This document shows positions 15,982 through 23,339 of a stretch of DNA of 30,207 bases, in pieces. The position numbers were made by a program, and so were the translations under genes. The notes below the pieces were generated by a model. That model searched no databases, was not told the origin of the DNA, and saw only the letters and a list, made by a program, of their open reading frames with translations. This stretch comes from an uncultured Clostridia bacterium (lineage in GTDB: Bacteria; Bacillota; Clostridia; Oscillospirales; Acutalibacteraceae), in NCBI GenBank assembly GCA_937898195.1, contig CALEJD010000021.1, positions 1 to 30,207 on the forward strand. Direction: 5' to 3'. How positions within the stretch are numbered: position 1 is the stretch's first letter; each line of letters opens with the position of its first letter.

Positions 15982-16889
15982 TCAAGACGCCCCCTTTTGA
16001 AAATCATATAGAAACTATACATAGTACAGCAAACAACAAAGCCAACGGCAATGTTAAGTGGCAAAATCAAACCACCTGAAACAATGTTACCCGGTGTACC
16101 CGGTGTAATAATCGAATGAATACCATTGAATTCGTTGCCTGTGAAGAAAGAATAACTCTTTGCAAGACAATAGAAGCTCAATGAACAAATTGTAATAACG
16201 CGAATAATTTTTGGTGTGATAACTTTTGCTGCAAAGTCTTCACCATAAGCCATAGCAAAGAGAATAAACCCTGCGCCAAGCACTGAACCGCCTGAGAATC
16301 CGCCACCTGGGGATAAGTGACCATTGAAAAGAACATAAATTCCGAAAACGATAATAATTGGTGTGAGAATTTTTACAACAAGACGAACAATCGGGTCGTT
16401 TGAATAAGTGAAAGTTTCTCTTTTCTTAATTGGCTTGTCCTTGTTTTGTTCAAGCAAAAGAAGAACAGCACAAGTTGCGGTGAAAAGAACAAAAGATTCA
16501 CCCAATGTGTCGAAAGCACGATAGTCAAGAATCATACCAGCAACAGTGTTAACTGCACCTGTCTGGTCGCGACCTTCACCAACATAATGCTCATAAACTT
16601 CATTTGTTGTTGGTGTGTTATCGTCAGCAAAGAGTGGCATAAAATTAACTGTGCCAATAAGAACGACTGCAAGAATAACACAGAAAATTATTGAAAAGAA
16701 TTTATAACCCTTTGAAGTGAGTTTTTCTTCTGCATTTTCAACGTCTTTAACAAGACGGATTTTTGGTTTTTCTGTTGTTTCTTCTTTTTTAATGACAGGT
16801 TTCTCTGTTTCAATGTTCATTCGTTCATCAAAACTTATATTGCCCTCATACCATTCTTTTAAAAGAGATGAAAATTTATTATTCTTCAT
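15978..16889 (-). CDS. mrpB: Fused MbhE-like and MrpB/MnhB-like subunit
   Basis: This 303-residue protein seems to join two subunits. Residues 1-60 are a charged, presumably cytoplasmic extension. Residues 62-147 contain a hydrophobic helix, then GMILDYRAFDTLGESFVLF, the hallmark of MbhE, which equals the last part of MrpA in Mrp operons. Residues 167-303 match MnhB/MrpB (VKILTPIIIVFGIYVLFNGH then SPGGGFSGG at 193-201, and GNIVSGGLILPLNIAVG). Family members with only the MnhB part are about 140 residues, so the fusion is clear. It overlaps the DUF4040 gene by 11 bases and the MrpC-like gene by four. It probably links the small and large membrane subunits of the complex. Confidence 0.85.
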   Translation of the reverse strand: MKNNKFSSLLKEWYEGNISFDERMNIETEKPVIKKEETTEKPKIRLVKDVENAEEKLTSKGYKFFSIIFCVILAVVLIGTVNFMPLFADDNTPTTNEVYEHYVGEGRDQTGAVNTVAGMILDYRAFDTLGESFVLFTATCAVLLLLEQNKDKPIKKRETFTYSNDPIVRLVVKILTPIIIVFGIYVLFNGHLSPGGGFSGGSVLGAGFILFAMAYGEDFAAKVITPKIIRVITICSLSFYCLAKSYSFFTGNEFNGIHSIITPGTPGNIVSGGLILPLNIAVGFVVCCTMYSFYMIFKRGRLD

Positions 16890-17187
16890 TTACATTCACC
16901 CCTTCGTCGATTTTACCGTCTTCGTCATCTGCAAAGTCCTTGTCAATAAGATGGAGTTTACGAAGAGTGAGAAAGAAAAGCACACCGTTTACACCTGCAC
17001 CAACAGCAGCTTCTGTAATAGCCAAGTCAGGTGAGCGCAAGAGTAACCATACCACAGCCATAACGATGCTATAAGATGTGAAAATGATGAGAGCAGTCAT
17101 AACTCTCTTTGAAAGTGCTGTTGCAATAGCACAGACCACAAGAGAAATAAGAAGTAAAATTCTAAATATGGTAATAATATCTTCCAT
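16879..17187 (-). CDS. MbhD-like subunit (DUF4040; part of MrpA in other operons)
   Basis: This 102-residue protein has three hydrophobic segments. Its core SPDLAITEAAVGAGVNGVLF (about 52-71) is the conserved signature of MbhD/DUF4040, which corresponds to a region of the long MrpA subunit and to NuoJ-like proteins. The acidic tail (KDFADDEDGKIDEG) should lie in the cytoplasm. It overlaps the MrpG-like gene by one base. That this domain is a separate gene, with MbhE fused to the next, shows the MrpA C-terminus is split in this operon as in Mbh/Mbx-type clusters. Confidence 0.85.
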   Translation of the reverse strand: MEDIITIFRILLLISLVVCAIATALSKRVMTALIIFTSYSIVMAVVWLLLRSPDLAITEAAVGAGVNGVLFFLTLRKLHLIDKDFADDEDGKIDEGVNVNEE

Positions 17188-17531
17188 TATTCGTTTTCCT
17201 CCTTTTCGTCGTCTATGCGCATTTCACAATGTTCACAAATGTTTTTATCTGTGAGTAATTTTGTTTTAACAAAGATATGTGAAACCACAGGACTTGTACA
17301 CCATTGAATAATAACAATGAACAAGAATTTAAGTGAGATAATATTAATACCTGATGCAATAATAAGACCTGTTATAAAAAGCATCAATACAAGTGTGTCG
17401 CACATAGCAGCAGAATGCATACGGTTAAGTGAAAACTTGAAACGATATGTGCCGAAAATTGAAATAAAAAGAACAATAAGTCCTGCGGCAAAAAACAATG
17501 CCACAAGTGCGAAACGAATCCATTCGAGCAT
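17187..17531 (-). CDS. mrpG: MrpG/MnhG-like subunit
   Basis: This 114-residue protein has three hydrophobic segments. It contains GTYRFKFSLNRMHSAAMCDTL (about 27-47), a variant of the G-x-x-R-x-P-D-x-x-x-R-x-H-A-x-x-K-x-x-T core of MnhG/PhaG, followed by TSPVVSHIFVK, the usual S-P-x-x-x-H element near the end. A hydrophilic tail with two Cys (ICEHCEMRIDDEKEENE) is added at the C-terminus. MrpG is required for complex assembly and transport in Mrp antiporters. The gene overlaps both neighbours by one base (TAATG-type junctions). Confidence 0.82.
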   Translation of the reverse strand: MLEWIRFALVALFFAAGLIVLFISIFGTYRFKFSLNRMHSAAMCDTLVLMLFITGLIIASGINIISLKFLFIVIIQWCTSPVVSHIFVKTKLLTDKNICEHCEMRIDDEKEENE

Positions 17532-17827
17532 TATTTTTCACCTCCGTTATCTTTTTTGAAAAGGTTGATATAGATTTTGCTGAGAAGAATAACTGAAATG
17601 CAACTAAGAAGTGCATAAATGAGCGCAATATCAGTTAAATAACTCTCTTTAAGGAAAAGTGTGAGAATGCAAATGACAATCAAAACTATTGTTGTGAGAA
17701 TGTTCACACCAATAAATCTGCCGATAATTGTTTTTGCTGTGATTGAACGAATAAGCGCTGCAATAATTGCAACGGCAAGACCTACGAATACAGCAAGATA
17801 TAAATATGAATAAGCCTGTTCAAGCAT
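17531..17827 (-). CDS. mrpF: MrpF/MnhF-like subunit
   Basis: This 98-residue protein has three hydrophobic helices. RSITAKTIIGRFIGVNILTT (about 25-44) and SYLTDIALIYALLSCISVI (about 60-78) fit MnhF, where R-x-x-x-G-P-x-x-x-D-R and the D-x-A-x-x-x-A-x-x-x-F pattern occur. An upstream in-frame ATG at 17923 would extend into the end of mrpE. The ATG at 17827, one base after the mrpE stop (TAAAATG), gives the normal MrpF length and is chosen. It is the second gene of the operon. Confidence 0.82.
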   Translation of the reverse strand: MLEQAYSYLYLAVFVGLAVAIIAALIRSITAKTIIGRFIGVNILTTIVLIVICILTLFLKESYLTDIALIYALLSCISVILLSKIYINLFKKDNGGEK

Positions 17828-17828
17828 T

Positions 17829-18302
17829 TTATTTTTCCAACCTTTCCAAAATTTTAACAAATGAACTGTTTTCGATTCCCTCTGCGAAAGAAGCATCAAC
17901 ACAATGAATTGTGAAATAGTCATCTTCTAATTCAGCGGTAATTGTGCCGGGGGTGAGTGTAATTGAGTTTGCAAGAAGCACTCTTGTCACATTTGTTTTA
18001 AGCGGAATTTTAACTTTTATCATAACAGGATGAATTTCTACTTTTTTACTTGTAACGATTTTCATCATCTGAATATTTGCAATAATTATTTCTTTTATAA
18101 GAATGAAGAAATATGCCAACAAAACAGGCGCTTTTTTCCACCAATGAAGTTCAGATTTAAGTGTGTATCCCAATGCTTTATGTGCAAAGAAATATGCAAA
18201 GACAGAAACTGCTGCACCTACCACACAAACCTGAATCATACCCGCATCAGCAGAAAAACGGCCGTTTAATATAATCCATAATAAGAACAAAAGAATTATC
18301 AT
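17829..18302 (-). CDS. mrpE: MrpE/MnhE-like subunit
   Basis: This 157-residue protein has an N-terminal pair of hydrophobic segments (about 1-38), a further one at about 58-78 (LLAYFFILIKEIIIANIQ), and a C-terminal soluble domain. The latter contains LLANSITLTPGTITAELEDD and VHCVDAS-type residues (FTIHCVDASF), the hallmark of MnhE. It is the first gene of the antiporter operon, as in Mbh/Mrp-type clusters starting E-F-G. AAAGGAG stands eight bases before its ATG. The start faces the rnf operon across a 297-base control region. Confidence 0.9.
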   Translation of the reverse strand: MIILLFLLWIILNGRFSADAGMIQVCVVGAAVSVFAYFFAHKALGYTLKSELHWWKKAPVLLAYFFILIKEIIIANIQMMKIVTSKKVEIHPVMIKVKIPLKTNVTRVLLANSITLTPGTITAELEDDYFTIHCVDASFAEGIENSSFVKILERLEK

Positions 18303-18355
18303 AAAATATTCTCCTTTGAGAAGCCATATAAATAAGTATATATAATACCAGTTAA

Positions 18356-18384
18356 AAGATACTACTTTGCAACTATAAAGTCAA
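18356..18384 (-). promoter_or_regulatory. Promoter candidate for the antiporter operon
   Basis: On the minus strand TTGACT (18384-18379) and TATCTT (18361-18356) are 17 bases apart, giving a leader of roughly 47 bases to mrpE. A competing extended -10 (TGGTATTAT), nearer to the gene, lacks a good -35 box. The choice between them is uncertain. Confidence 0.4.
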
Positions 18385-18464
18385 TCACAATTTTGACGAT
18401 TTTATCAAACCTCAAAAAGCAAATTTTTAACAGATTTACCAACAAAAGAATAGCGTTAAATTTA

Positions 18465-18493
18465 TTGACAGAAATCGATAAGAAATATATAAT
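18465..18493 (+). promoter_or_regulatory. Consensus promoter of the rnf operon
   Basis: A perfect TTGACA (18465-18470) and a perfect TATAAT (18488-18493) are separated by exactly 17 bases. Transcription would start near 18500 and leave a leader of about 100 bases before rnfC. This predicts strong, probably constitutive, expression unless a regulator acts on it. Confidence 0.9.
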
Positions 18494-18529
18494 AACAAGT
18501 AATAATGATGTATTATGCAGAATTATGTC

Positions 18530-18552
18530 TTTTGGTATTTTGATTACCAAAA
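18530..18552 (+). promoter_or_regulatory. Palindrome in the rnf leader
   Basis: TTTTGGTA (18530-18537) and TACCAAAA (18545-18552) are perfect 8-base inverted arms around a 7-base spacer, about 30 bases after the predicted transcription start. There is no T-run after it, so it is not a terminator. It could be an operator for a dimeric repressor or an mRNA hairpin. It does not match the Rex half-sites I know. Confidence 0.5.
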
Positions 18553-18599
18553 AATGTATTCTTTGTTTTGATACGAAAAATGAAAGGTAGGTCAAAAAA

Positions 18600-19913
18600 A
18601 TGGCTTTTTCTCTCAAAGGTATCCATGTGCCTCACAGAAAAAACACAGCTGATATGTCTGCTATAAGAATGCCTGCTCCAAAGACAGTTACACTTCTTAC
18701 AGCAATGCATATTGGTAAACCTGCAAAACCAGTTGTTAAAGCAGGTGACCAAGTCTTTGTGGGAACATTGGTAGCCGAACAAGATGGATTTATTTCTTCA
18801 TCAGTTTATTCAAGCGTTTCAGGTACAGTTAAGAGCGTTGCAGATGCTCTCTTGTCAAACGGCAAAACTGCTCCTGCAATCACAATTGAGTCAGACGGAG
18901 AAATGACACCTGACGAATCAATCGCAGTGCCACAGATTAACAGTAAAGAAGATTTTATTGAAGCTGTTAAGAAGAGCGGTATCGTAGGTTTGGGTGGTGC
19001 AGGTTTCCCTGTTTATGTGAAATTTGCAACAGACAAAAAGGTTGACACCCTTGTAATTAATGGTGCAGAGTGCGAACCATATATTACAAGTGACTCTGTA
19101 ACAATGGTTGACAGAGCAGATGATATTTTATTGGCAATCGAGACTGCTGATAAATATTTCAATTTCGATAAGATTATAATCGGTATTGAAAAGAACAAGG
19201 CATCAGCTATTGCTAAAATGAAAGAGCTTTCAGCTAAGAATAGCAAAATTCAGGTTAAAGTTCTTCCTGCAATTTATCCACAGGGTGGCGAGAAAGTTCT
19301 CGTTTATCACACTGTTGGCAGAACAATTTCGGTTGGTCAGCTTCCGGCAGATGTTGGTTGTATTGTGTGCAACTCATCAACAATGGCAAATATCGGTAAA
19401 TATTTACAGACAGGTATGCCACTTGTAGAGAAAACAGTTACTGTTGACGGCGGTGCAGTTAAAGAGCCAAAGAATGTAATCGTTGCAATCGGTACTCCAA
19501 TCGGTGAAGTATTTGATTTCTGTGGTGGCTTTAACGGGGAGCCTGAAAAAGTAATTTATGGTGGTCCTATGATGGGTGTTGCAGTGCCTGACCTTGCAGT
19601 GCCTGTGCTTAAACAGACAAATGCTTTAATAGCATTCAATAAGAAAGAAACAAAAACAGCAAAAACAACTGCATGTATTAAGTGTGGCAAGTGCACAAAC
19701 CACTGTCCTTTCGGCATCAATCCTGCTGCTATTGCAAAGGCTTATAAAGATAAGGATGTAGAAAAACTTGAAAAACTTGGCGCAGATATTTGTATGCTTT
19801 GTGGTTGTTGTGCATTTATCTGTCCTGCAAAGCGTCCTTTGGTTGAAACAAATAGTTTAGCCAAGAATATGCTCATGGCAGAACGTGCAAAGAAAAAGGA
19901 GGGTAATGCATAA
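18600..19913 (+). CDS. rnfC: Rnf electron transport complex subunit C
   Basis: RnfC is the peripheral NADH/FMN and iron-sulfur subunit of the ferredoxin:NAD+ oxidoreductase. The 437-residue protein shows GLGGAGFP (130-137) and GAECEPY (155-161), the flavin and nucleotide-binding signatures shared with NuoF-type proteins. Two 4Fe-4S motifs follow: C359/C362/C365/C369 (CIKCGKCTNHCP) and C398/C401/C404/C408 (CMLCGCCAFICP). Length is normal for clostridial RnfC. The ATG has an AAAGGTAGG site. It is the first gene of an rnfCDGEAB operon, the order known from Acetobacterium and Clostridium, and its stop overlaps the rnfD start by one base. Confidence 0.96.
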   Translation: MAFSLKGIHVPHRKNTADMSAIRMPAPKTVTLLTAMHIGKPAKPVVKAGDQVFVGTLVAEQDGFISSSVYSSVSGTVKSVADALLSNGKTAPAITIESDGEMTPDESIAVPQINSKEDFIEAVKKSGIVGLGGAGFPVYVKFATDKKVDTLVINGAECEPYITSDSVTMVDRADDILLAIETADKYFNFDKIIIGIEKNKASAIAKMKELSAKNSKIQVKVLPAIYPQGGEKVLVYHTVGRTISVGQLPADVGCIVCNSSTMANIGKYLQTGMPLVEKTVTVDGGAVKEPKNVIVAIGTPIGEVFDFCGGFNGEPEKVIYGGPMMGVAVPDLAVPVLKQTNALIAFNKKETKTAKTTACIKCGKCTNHCPFGINPAAIAKAYKDKDVEKLEKLGADICMLCGCCAFICPAKRPLVETNSLAKNMLMAERAKKKEGNA

Positions 19914-20839
19914 TGGAAAACAAACTTCATGCTTCATTTTCTCCACACATTAAAAGCAGTAACTCAACAATGAGAACAATGCTTGATGTGATTATCGCTC
20001 TTGTTCCTGCATCTATTGCAGCAGTTATTCTTTTTGGAATTCCTGCATTGCTCGTAATCGCAGTTTGCGTTATTTCTGCAGTAGCAGGTGAAGCACTCTT
20101 TAACTTAGCAGTTAAGAAAGAACAGACAGTTGGCGATTTAAGTGCAGTTGTTACTGGTTTGATTTTAGCACTTAATCTTCCATCAAATATTCCATTGTGG
20201 CAAGCAGCAGTTGGTTCACTTTTCGCAATCATTATTGTAAAAGGAATCTTCGGTGGTCTTGGCAAAAATATTGTAAACCCTGCAATCGCAGCTCGTGTAT
20301 TTATGCTTATCGCATTTGGCTCAATGACTGCAGCGGTTTTCCCAGAGGGTATGGACTCAGTATCAGGTGCAACTCCACTTTCAGACCTTACAAATGACAA
20401 AGCAGTTGACCTTATGGACTTGTTCCTTGGCAAATGTGGAGGTGCTCTTGGTGAAACTTGTGCATTAGCACTTCTTATCGGTGGTATTTATCTTATCGTG
20501 CGCAAGGTTATCACATGGCATATCCCAGTTGCATTTATTGGCACAACATTTCTCTTCACATTGGCACTTGAAGGTGGCAACATTGAAACAACACTTGCTT
20601 GGGTGCTTTCAGGTGGACTTATGATTGGTGCTTTCTTCATGGCAACTGATTATGTTACATCACCAAGCACAGCAAAGGGTAAGCTTATCTTCGGTATCGG
20701 TGCAGGTGTAATCACAGTGCTTATCCGTTTCTTCGGTGGATATCCAGAAGGTGTATCCTTCGCAATTCTTCTTATGAATATTGTAAATCCTTACATAGAT
20801 TCATTAACACAAAGAAAATTGTTTGGAGGTAAGAAATAA
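19913..20839 (+). CDS. rnfD: Rnf complex subunit D
   Basis: RnfD is an integral membrane flavoprotein of the Rnf complex. The 308-residue protein has about nine hydrophobic helices. It carries the covalent FMN site SGAT (151-154, DSVSGATPLSD), where Thr154 should be flavinylated by ApbE. Other family segments are SPHIKSSNSTMRTMLDV at the N-terminus and NPAIAARVF (122-130). It is coupled to rnfC and rnfG by one-base overlaps. The protein forms part of the membrane path for electrons and ions. Confidence 0.95.
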   Translation: MENKLHASFSPHIKSSNSTMRTMLDVIIALVPASIAAVILFGIPALLVIAVCVISAVAGEALFNLAVKKEQTVGDLSAVVTGLILALNLPSNIPLWQAAVGSLFAIIIVKGIFGGLGKNIVNPAIAARVFMLIAFGSMTAAVFPEGMDSVSGATPLSDLTNDKAVDLMDLFLGKCGGALGETCALALLIGGIYLIVRKVITWHIPVAFIGTTFLFTLALEGGNIETTLAWVLSGGLMIGAFFMATDYVTSPSTAKGKLIFGIGAGVITVLIRFFGGYPEGVSFAILLMNIVNPYIDSLTQRKLFGGKK

Positions 20840-22023
20840 TGAAACAACACATTAGAAGTATTATCTCTCTTACAGTTATTTTCGCAGTAGTAGTTGTTGC
20901 TCTTGCAGCAACAAACACTGTAACAGCACCAATCATTGAAAAGAATGCAGGTGCTGCAGCAAACGAAGCATTACTTGTTGTAATGCCAGATGGTGGCGAA
21001 TTTACAGCTGCCGACTTAACTCAATATACACTTCCTGAATCAGTACTTGAAGCATATACAGCTTCAAACGGTGGTGCAGTAGTAAAACTTACAGCAACAG
21101 GCTATGGCCCTGATATGATTATCATGTGTGGCGTTGACGCTGACGGTAATGTAACTGGTGCTGTTTGTCTTTCAAGTAACGAAACTCTCGGTGTTGAAAA
21201 GACTTATGGCGACACATTAAAAGGCGCAACTATTGACACTATTGACGGTATCGCAACTGTTTCAGGTGCAACAATGACAACAGGTGCATACAGAAACGCA
21301 GTTAAGGATGCGATTAACACTGCAACTATCCTTGGTGGTGGTAGCGCAGATATTCGTTCACCTGAAGAAATCCTTGCTGATAATCTCAACACAGCTCTTC
21401 CAACAGGTGAAGGTAAGTTTACAGAAGTATTCATCTGTGAAAAAATTGAAAATGTATCTTCAATTTATGAAGCAGAAAACGGCGCAGGCTTTGTTTATGT
21501 AACAAAAGAAGGTGAAGAAGAAATCTTCGTTGGTGTTGATGCTAATGGCGCAGTAGTTTCAGAAGCAACAGATGATGTTAAAGCAACTGTTGAAGCAGCT
21601 GCAAAGATTATGCTTAAATCAACTCTTAAAGAAGTTGACATTACAAAATATGCTGATATGCCATCAAATGTAGATAAGGCATACAAGACAAAGAGTGGCA
21701 ACTATGTTCTTGAAATCCACGCATCAGGTTTCGGTATCAATGGTGACCACTACTACAATCCATCAGGAGATTACATCTACATTAAGCTTGCAATCACAAA
21801 AGATGGCGAAATTATCGCTTGTCAGACAACAAAACAGTCAGAAACAGATGGCGTAGGTTCAATTTGTGCAGATAAAGAATTCAGCGCACAATATGTTGGT
21901 AAGAACGAATCAACATATAAAGATGTCGATACTGTAGCAGGTGTAACACTCACAACTAATGGTTACCAGAAGGGTATCGGTAAAGCTATCGAAGCAGTTA
22001 AAATTATGGAAGGAGTGGCTTAA
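20839..22023 (+). CDS. rnfG: Rnf complex subunit G with repeated FMN-binding domains
   Basis: RnfG is a membrane-anchored, extracytoplasmic flavoprotein. Typical RnfG has about 200 residues and one FMN-binding domain; this one has 394. A single N-terminal helix (about 9-27) is followed by domain 1 (about 80-160) with the standard flavinylation site SGATMTT at 142-148. A short middle segment (about 195-255) has a similar strand pattern but no site. A last domain (about 280-388) has the variant AGVTLTT at 367-373. In the last the acceptor Thr is kept, but Ser and Ala of SGAT are replaced by Ala and Val. It lies between rnfD and rnfE and was surely annotated by context. Whether the second site binds FMN is unknown. 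Confidence 0.9.
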   Translation: MKQHIRSIISLTVIFAVVVVALAATNTVTAPIIEKNAGAAANEALLVVMPDGGEFTAADLTQYTLPESVLEAYTASNGGAVVKLTATGYGPDMIIMCGVDADGNVTGAVCLSSNETLGVEKTYGDTLKGATIDTIDGIATVSGATMTTGAYRNAVKDAINTATILGGGSADIRSPEEILADNLNTALPTGEGKFTEVFICEKIENVSSIYEAENGAGFVYVTKEGEEEIFVGVDANGAVVSEATDDVKATVEAAAKIMLKSTLKEVDITKYADMPSNVDKAYKTKSGNYVLEIHASGFGINGDHYYNPSGDYIYIKLAITKDGEIIACQTTKQSETDGVGSICADKEFSAQYVGKNESTYKDVDTVAGVTLTTNGYQKGIGKAIEAVKIMEGVA

Positions 22024-22025
22024 TA

Positions 22026-22724
22026 ATGAGTAAACAGAACAATAATATGTCAATTCTCTTAAAAGGTCTTCTCCGTGAAAACCCAGTTTTTGTGCTCATT
22101 CTTGGCACTTGTCCAACACTTGCAACTACAACAACAGTTGACGGTGCATTCGGTATGGGCCTTGCAACAATGGCAGTTTTAATCTGCTCAAACATTGTTA
22201 TTTCATTATTACGTAAATTTATCCCAGATACAGTAAGAATTCCTTGCTATATCGTTGTTATCGCAGGTTTCGTTACTGTTGTTCAGATGCTCATTCAGGC
22301 ATTTATTCCTGATTTATATGAAACATTGGGTGTTTACCTTGCACTTATTACTGTTAACTGCATTATCTTAGGCCGTGCAGAAATGTTTGCAGGTAAAAAC
22401 TCAGTTGGAAAATCAGCGCTTGACGGTATTGGAATGGGTATCGGTTTCACAATAGCACTCCTCACTATGGCTATTATCCGTGAAGTTCTCGGTGCAGGTT
22501 CATTTGCAGGTAATGAAATTCCATTCCTTGTTGAAAATGGTCTTACAATCAGCGTTCTTGCAAAAGCTCCGGGTGGACTTTTGGTTTATGGTCTTCTTAT
22601 TGCAGTTGTTAATAAGATTACTAAGGGTAAGCTCATTAAGAAAAAAGAATTCGGTTGCGAAGGTTGTCCATCAGCGGCATCTTGCAACGGCGGTTGCGAA
22701 GCATCAGTAAAGGAGGGCGAATAA
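22026..22724 (+). CDS. rnfE: Rnf complex subunit E with a cysteine-rich tail
   Basis: RnfE is one of the two six-helix subunits that share an iron-sulfur cluster inside the membrane. The 232-residue protein shows ILGTCPTLATTTT with Cys29 and ALITVNCIILGRAEMFA with Cys112, the conserved half-sites. The usual fold ends near residue 205. It is followed by a cytoplasmic-looking tail with four cysteines, C211, C214, C220 and C224 (CEGCPSAASCNGGC). This CxxC-x5-CxxxC pattern could bind a metal or Fe-S cluster. The gene is two bases after rnfG and one base before rnfA. Confidence 0.93.
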   Translation: MSKQNNNMSILLKGLLRENPVFVLILGTCPTLATTTTVDGAFGMGLATMAVLICSNIVISLLRKFIPDTVRIPCYIVVIAGFVTVVQMLIQAFIPDLYETLGVYLALITVNCIILGRAEMFAGKNSVGKSALDGIGMGIGFTIALLTMAIIREVLGAGSFAGNEIPFLVENGLTISVLAKAPGGLLVYGLLIAVVNKITKGKLIKKKEFGCEGCPSAASCNGGCEASVKEGE

Positions 22725-22725
22725 G

Positions 22726-23322
22726 ATGGATGTTAAAGCATTGATTATTATTTTGATGTCATCAGTTCTCGTTGATAACTATGTTCTCAACCGTTTCCTT
22801 GGTATTTGCCCATTCCTTGGCGTATCAAAGAAAGTTAATCAGTCAGTTGGTATGGGTATTGCAGTTATCTTTGTTATGCTTGTAGCAACAGCGGTTACAT
22901 GGCCTATTCAGACATTTATTCTTAATGAATTTGGACTTGGCTATTTACAGACAATCGTATTCATTCTTGTTATTGCTTCACTTGTTCAGTTTATTGAGAT
23001 TTTCTTGAAGAAGACTATTCCAGCTCTTCACCAGAGCCTTGGCGTATATCTTCCACTTATCACAACAAACTGTGCAGTTCTTGGTGTAACAATCAATAAC
23101 ATTACAGATGGATACAACTTTATCGAATCAATGGTAAGCTCACTTGGTTGCGGACTTGGATTCTTGCTTGCAATGGTACTCTTCTCAGGTATGCGTTCAC
23201 GCATTGAAGAGAGTGATGTTCCTGAAAGTTTCAAGGGTCTTCCTGTAACACTCGTAGCAGCATCTTTTATTTCAATGGCATTCTTCGGCTTTGCCGGAAT
23301 CGTTGAAAATATTCTTGCATAA
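22726..23322 (+). CDS. rnfA: Rnf complex subunit A
   Basis: This 198-residue protein has six hydrophobic helices. It pairs with RnfE, with Cys28 in NRFLGICPFLGVS and Cys116 in LITTNCAVLGVTI, the conserved cysteines for the intramembrane cluster. The RnfA-type N-terminal segment NYVLNRFLGICPF distinguishes it from RnfE. Length equals the family standard. It follows rnfE by one base and precedes rnfB by 17 bases. Na+ or H+ as the pumped ion cannot be decided from this sequence alone. Confidence 0.95.
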   Translation: MDVKALIIILMSSVLVDNYVLNRFLGICPFLGVSKKVNQSVGMGIAVIFVMLVATAVTWPIQTFILNEFGLGYLQTIVFILVIASLVQFIEIFLKKTIPALHQSLGVYLPLITTNCAVLGVTINNITDGYNFIESMVSSLGCGLGFLLAMVLFSGMRSRIEESDVPESFKGLPVTLVAASFISMAFFGFAGIVENILA

Positions 23323-23339
23323 GGGAGGGCAAATAGGTT

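Larger units (their letters stand above)
18303..18599. other. Divergent control region between the antiporter and rnf operons
   Basis: This gene-free AT-rich stretch carries a near-consensus promoter for rnfC, a weaker candidate for the antiporter operon, and a small palindrome in the rnf leader. I see no known riboswitch and no plausible small gene. Confidence 0.7.

Noticed and set aside
9217..18302. Membrane-bound NiFe hydrogenase or complex I operon
   Set aside because: Only antiporter-type membrane subunits are present. No CxxC-type large subunit, small subunit or Fe-S subunit is encoded in this cluster.
18530..18570. Rho-independent terminator or attenuator in the rnf leader
   Set aside because: The palindrome is AT-rich and is followed by A and not by a run of T.
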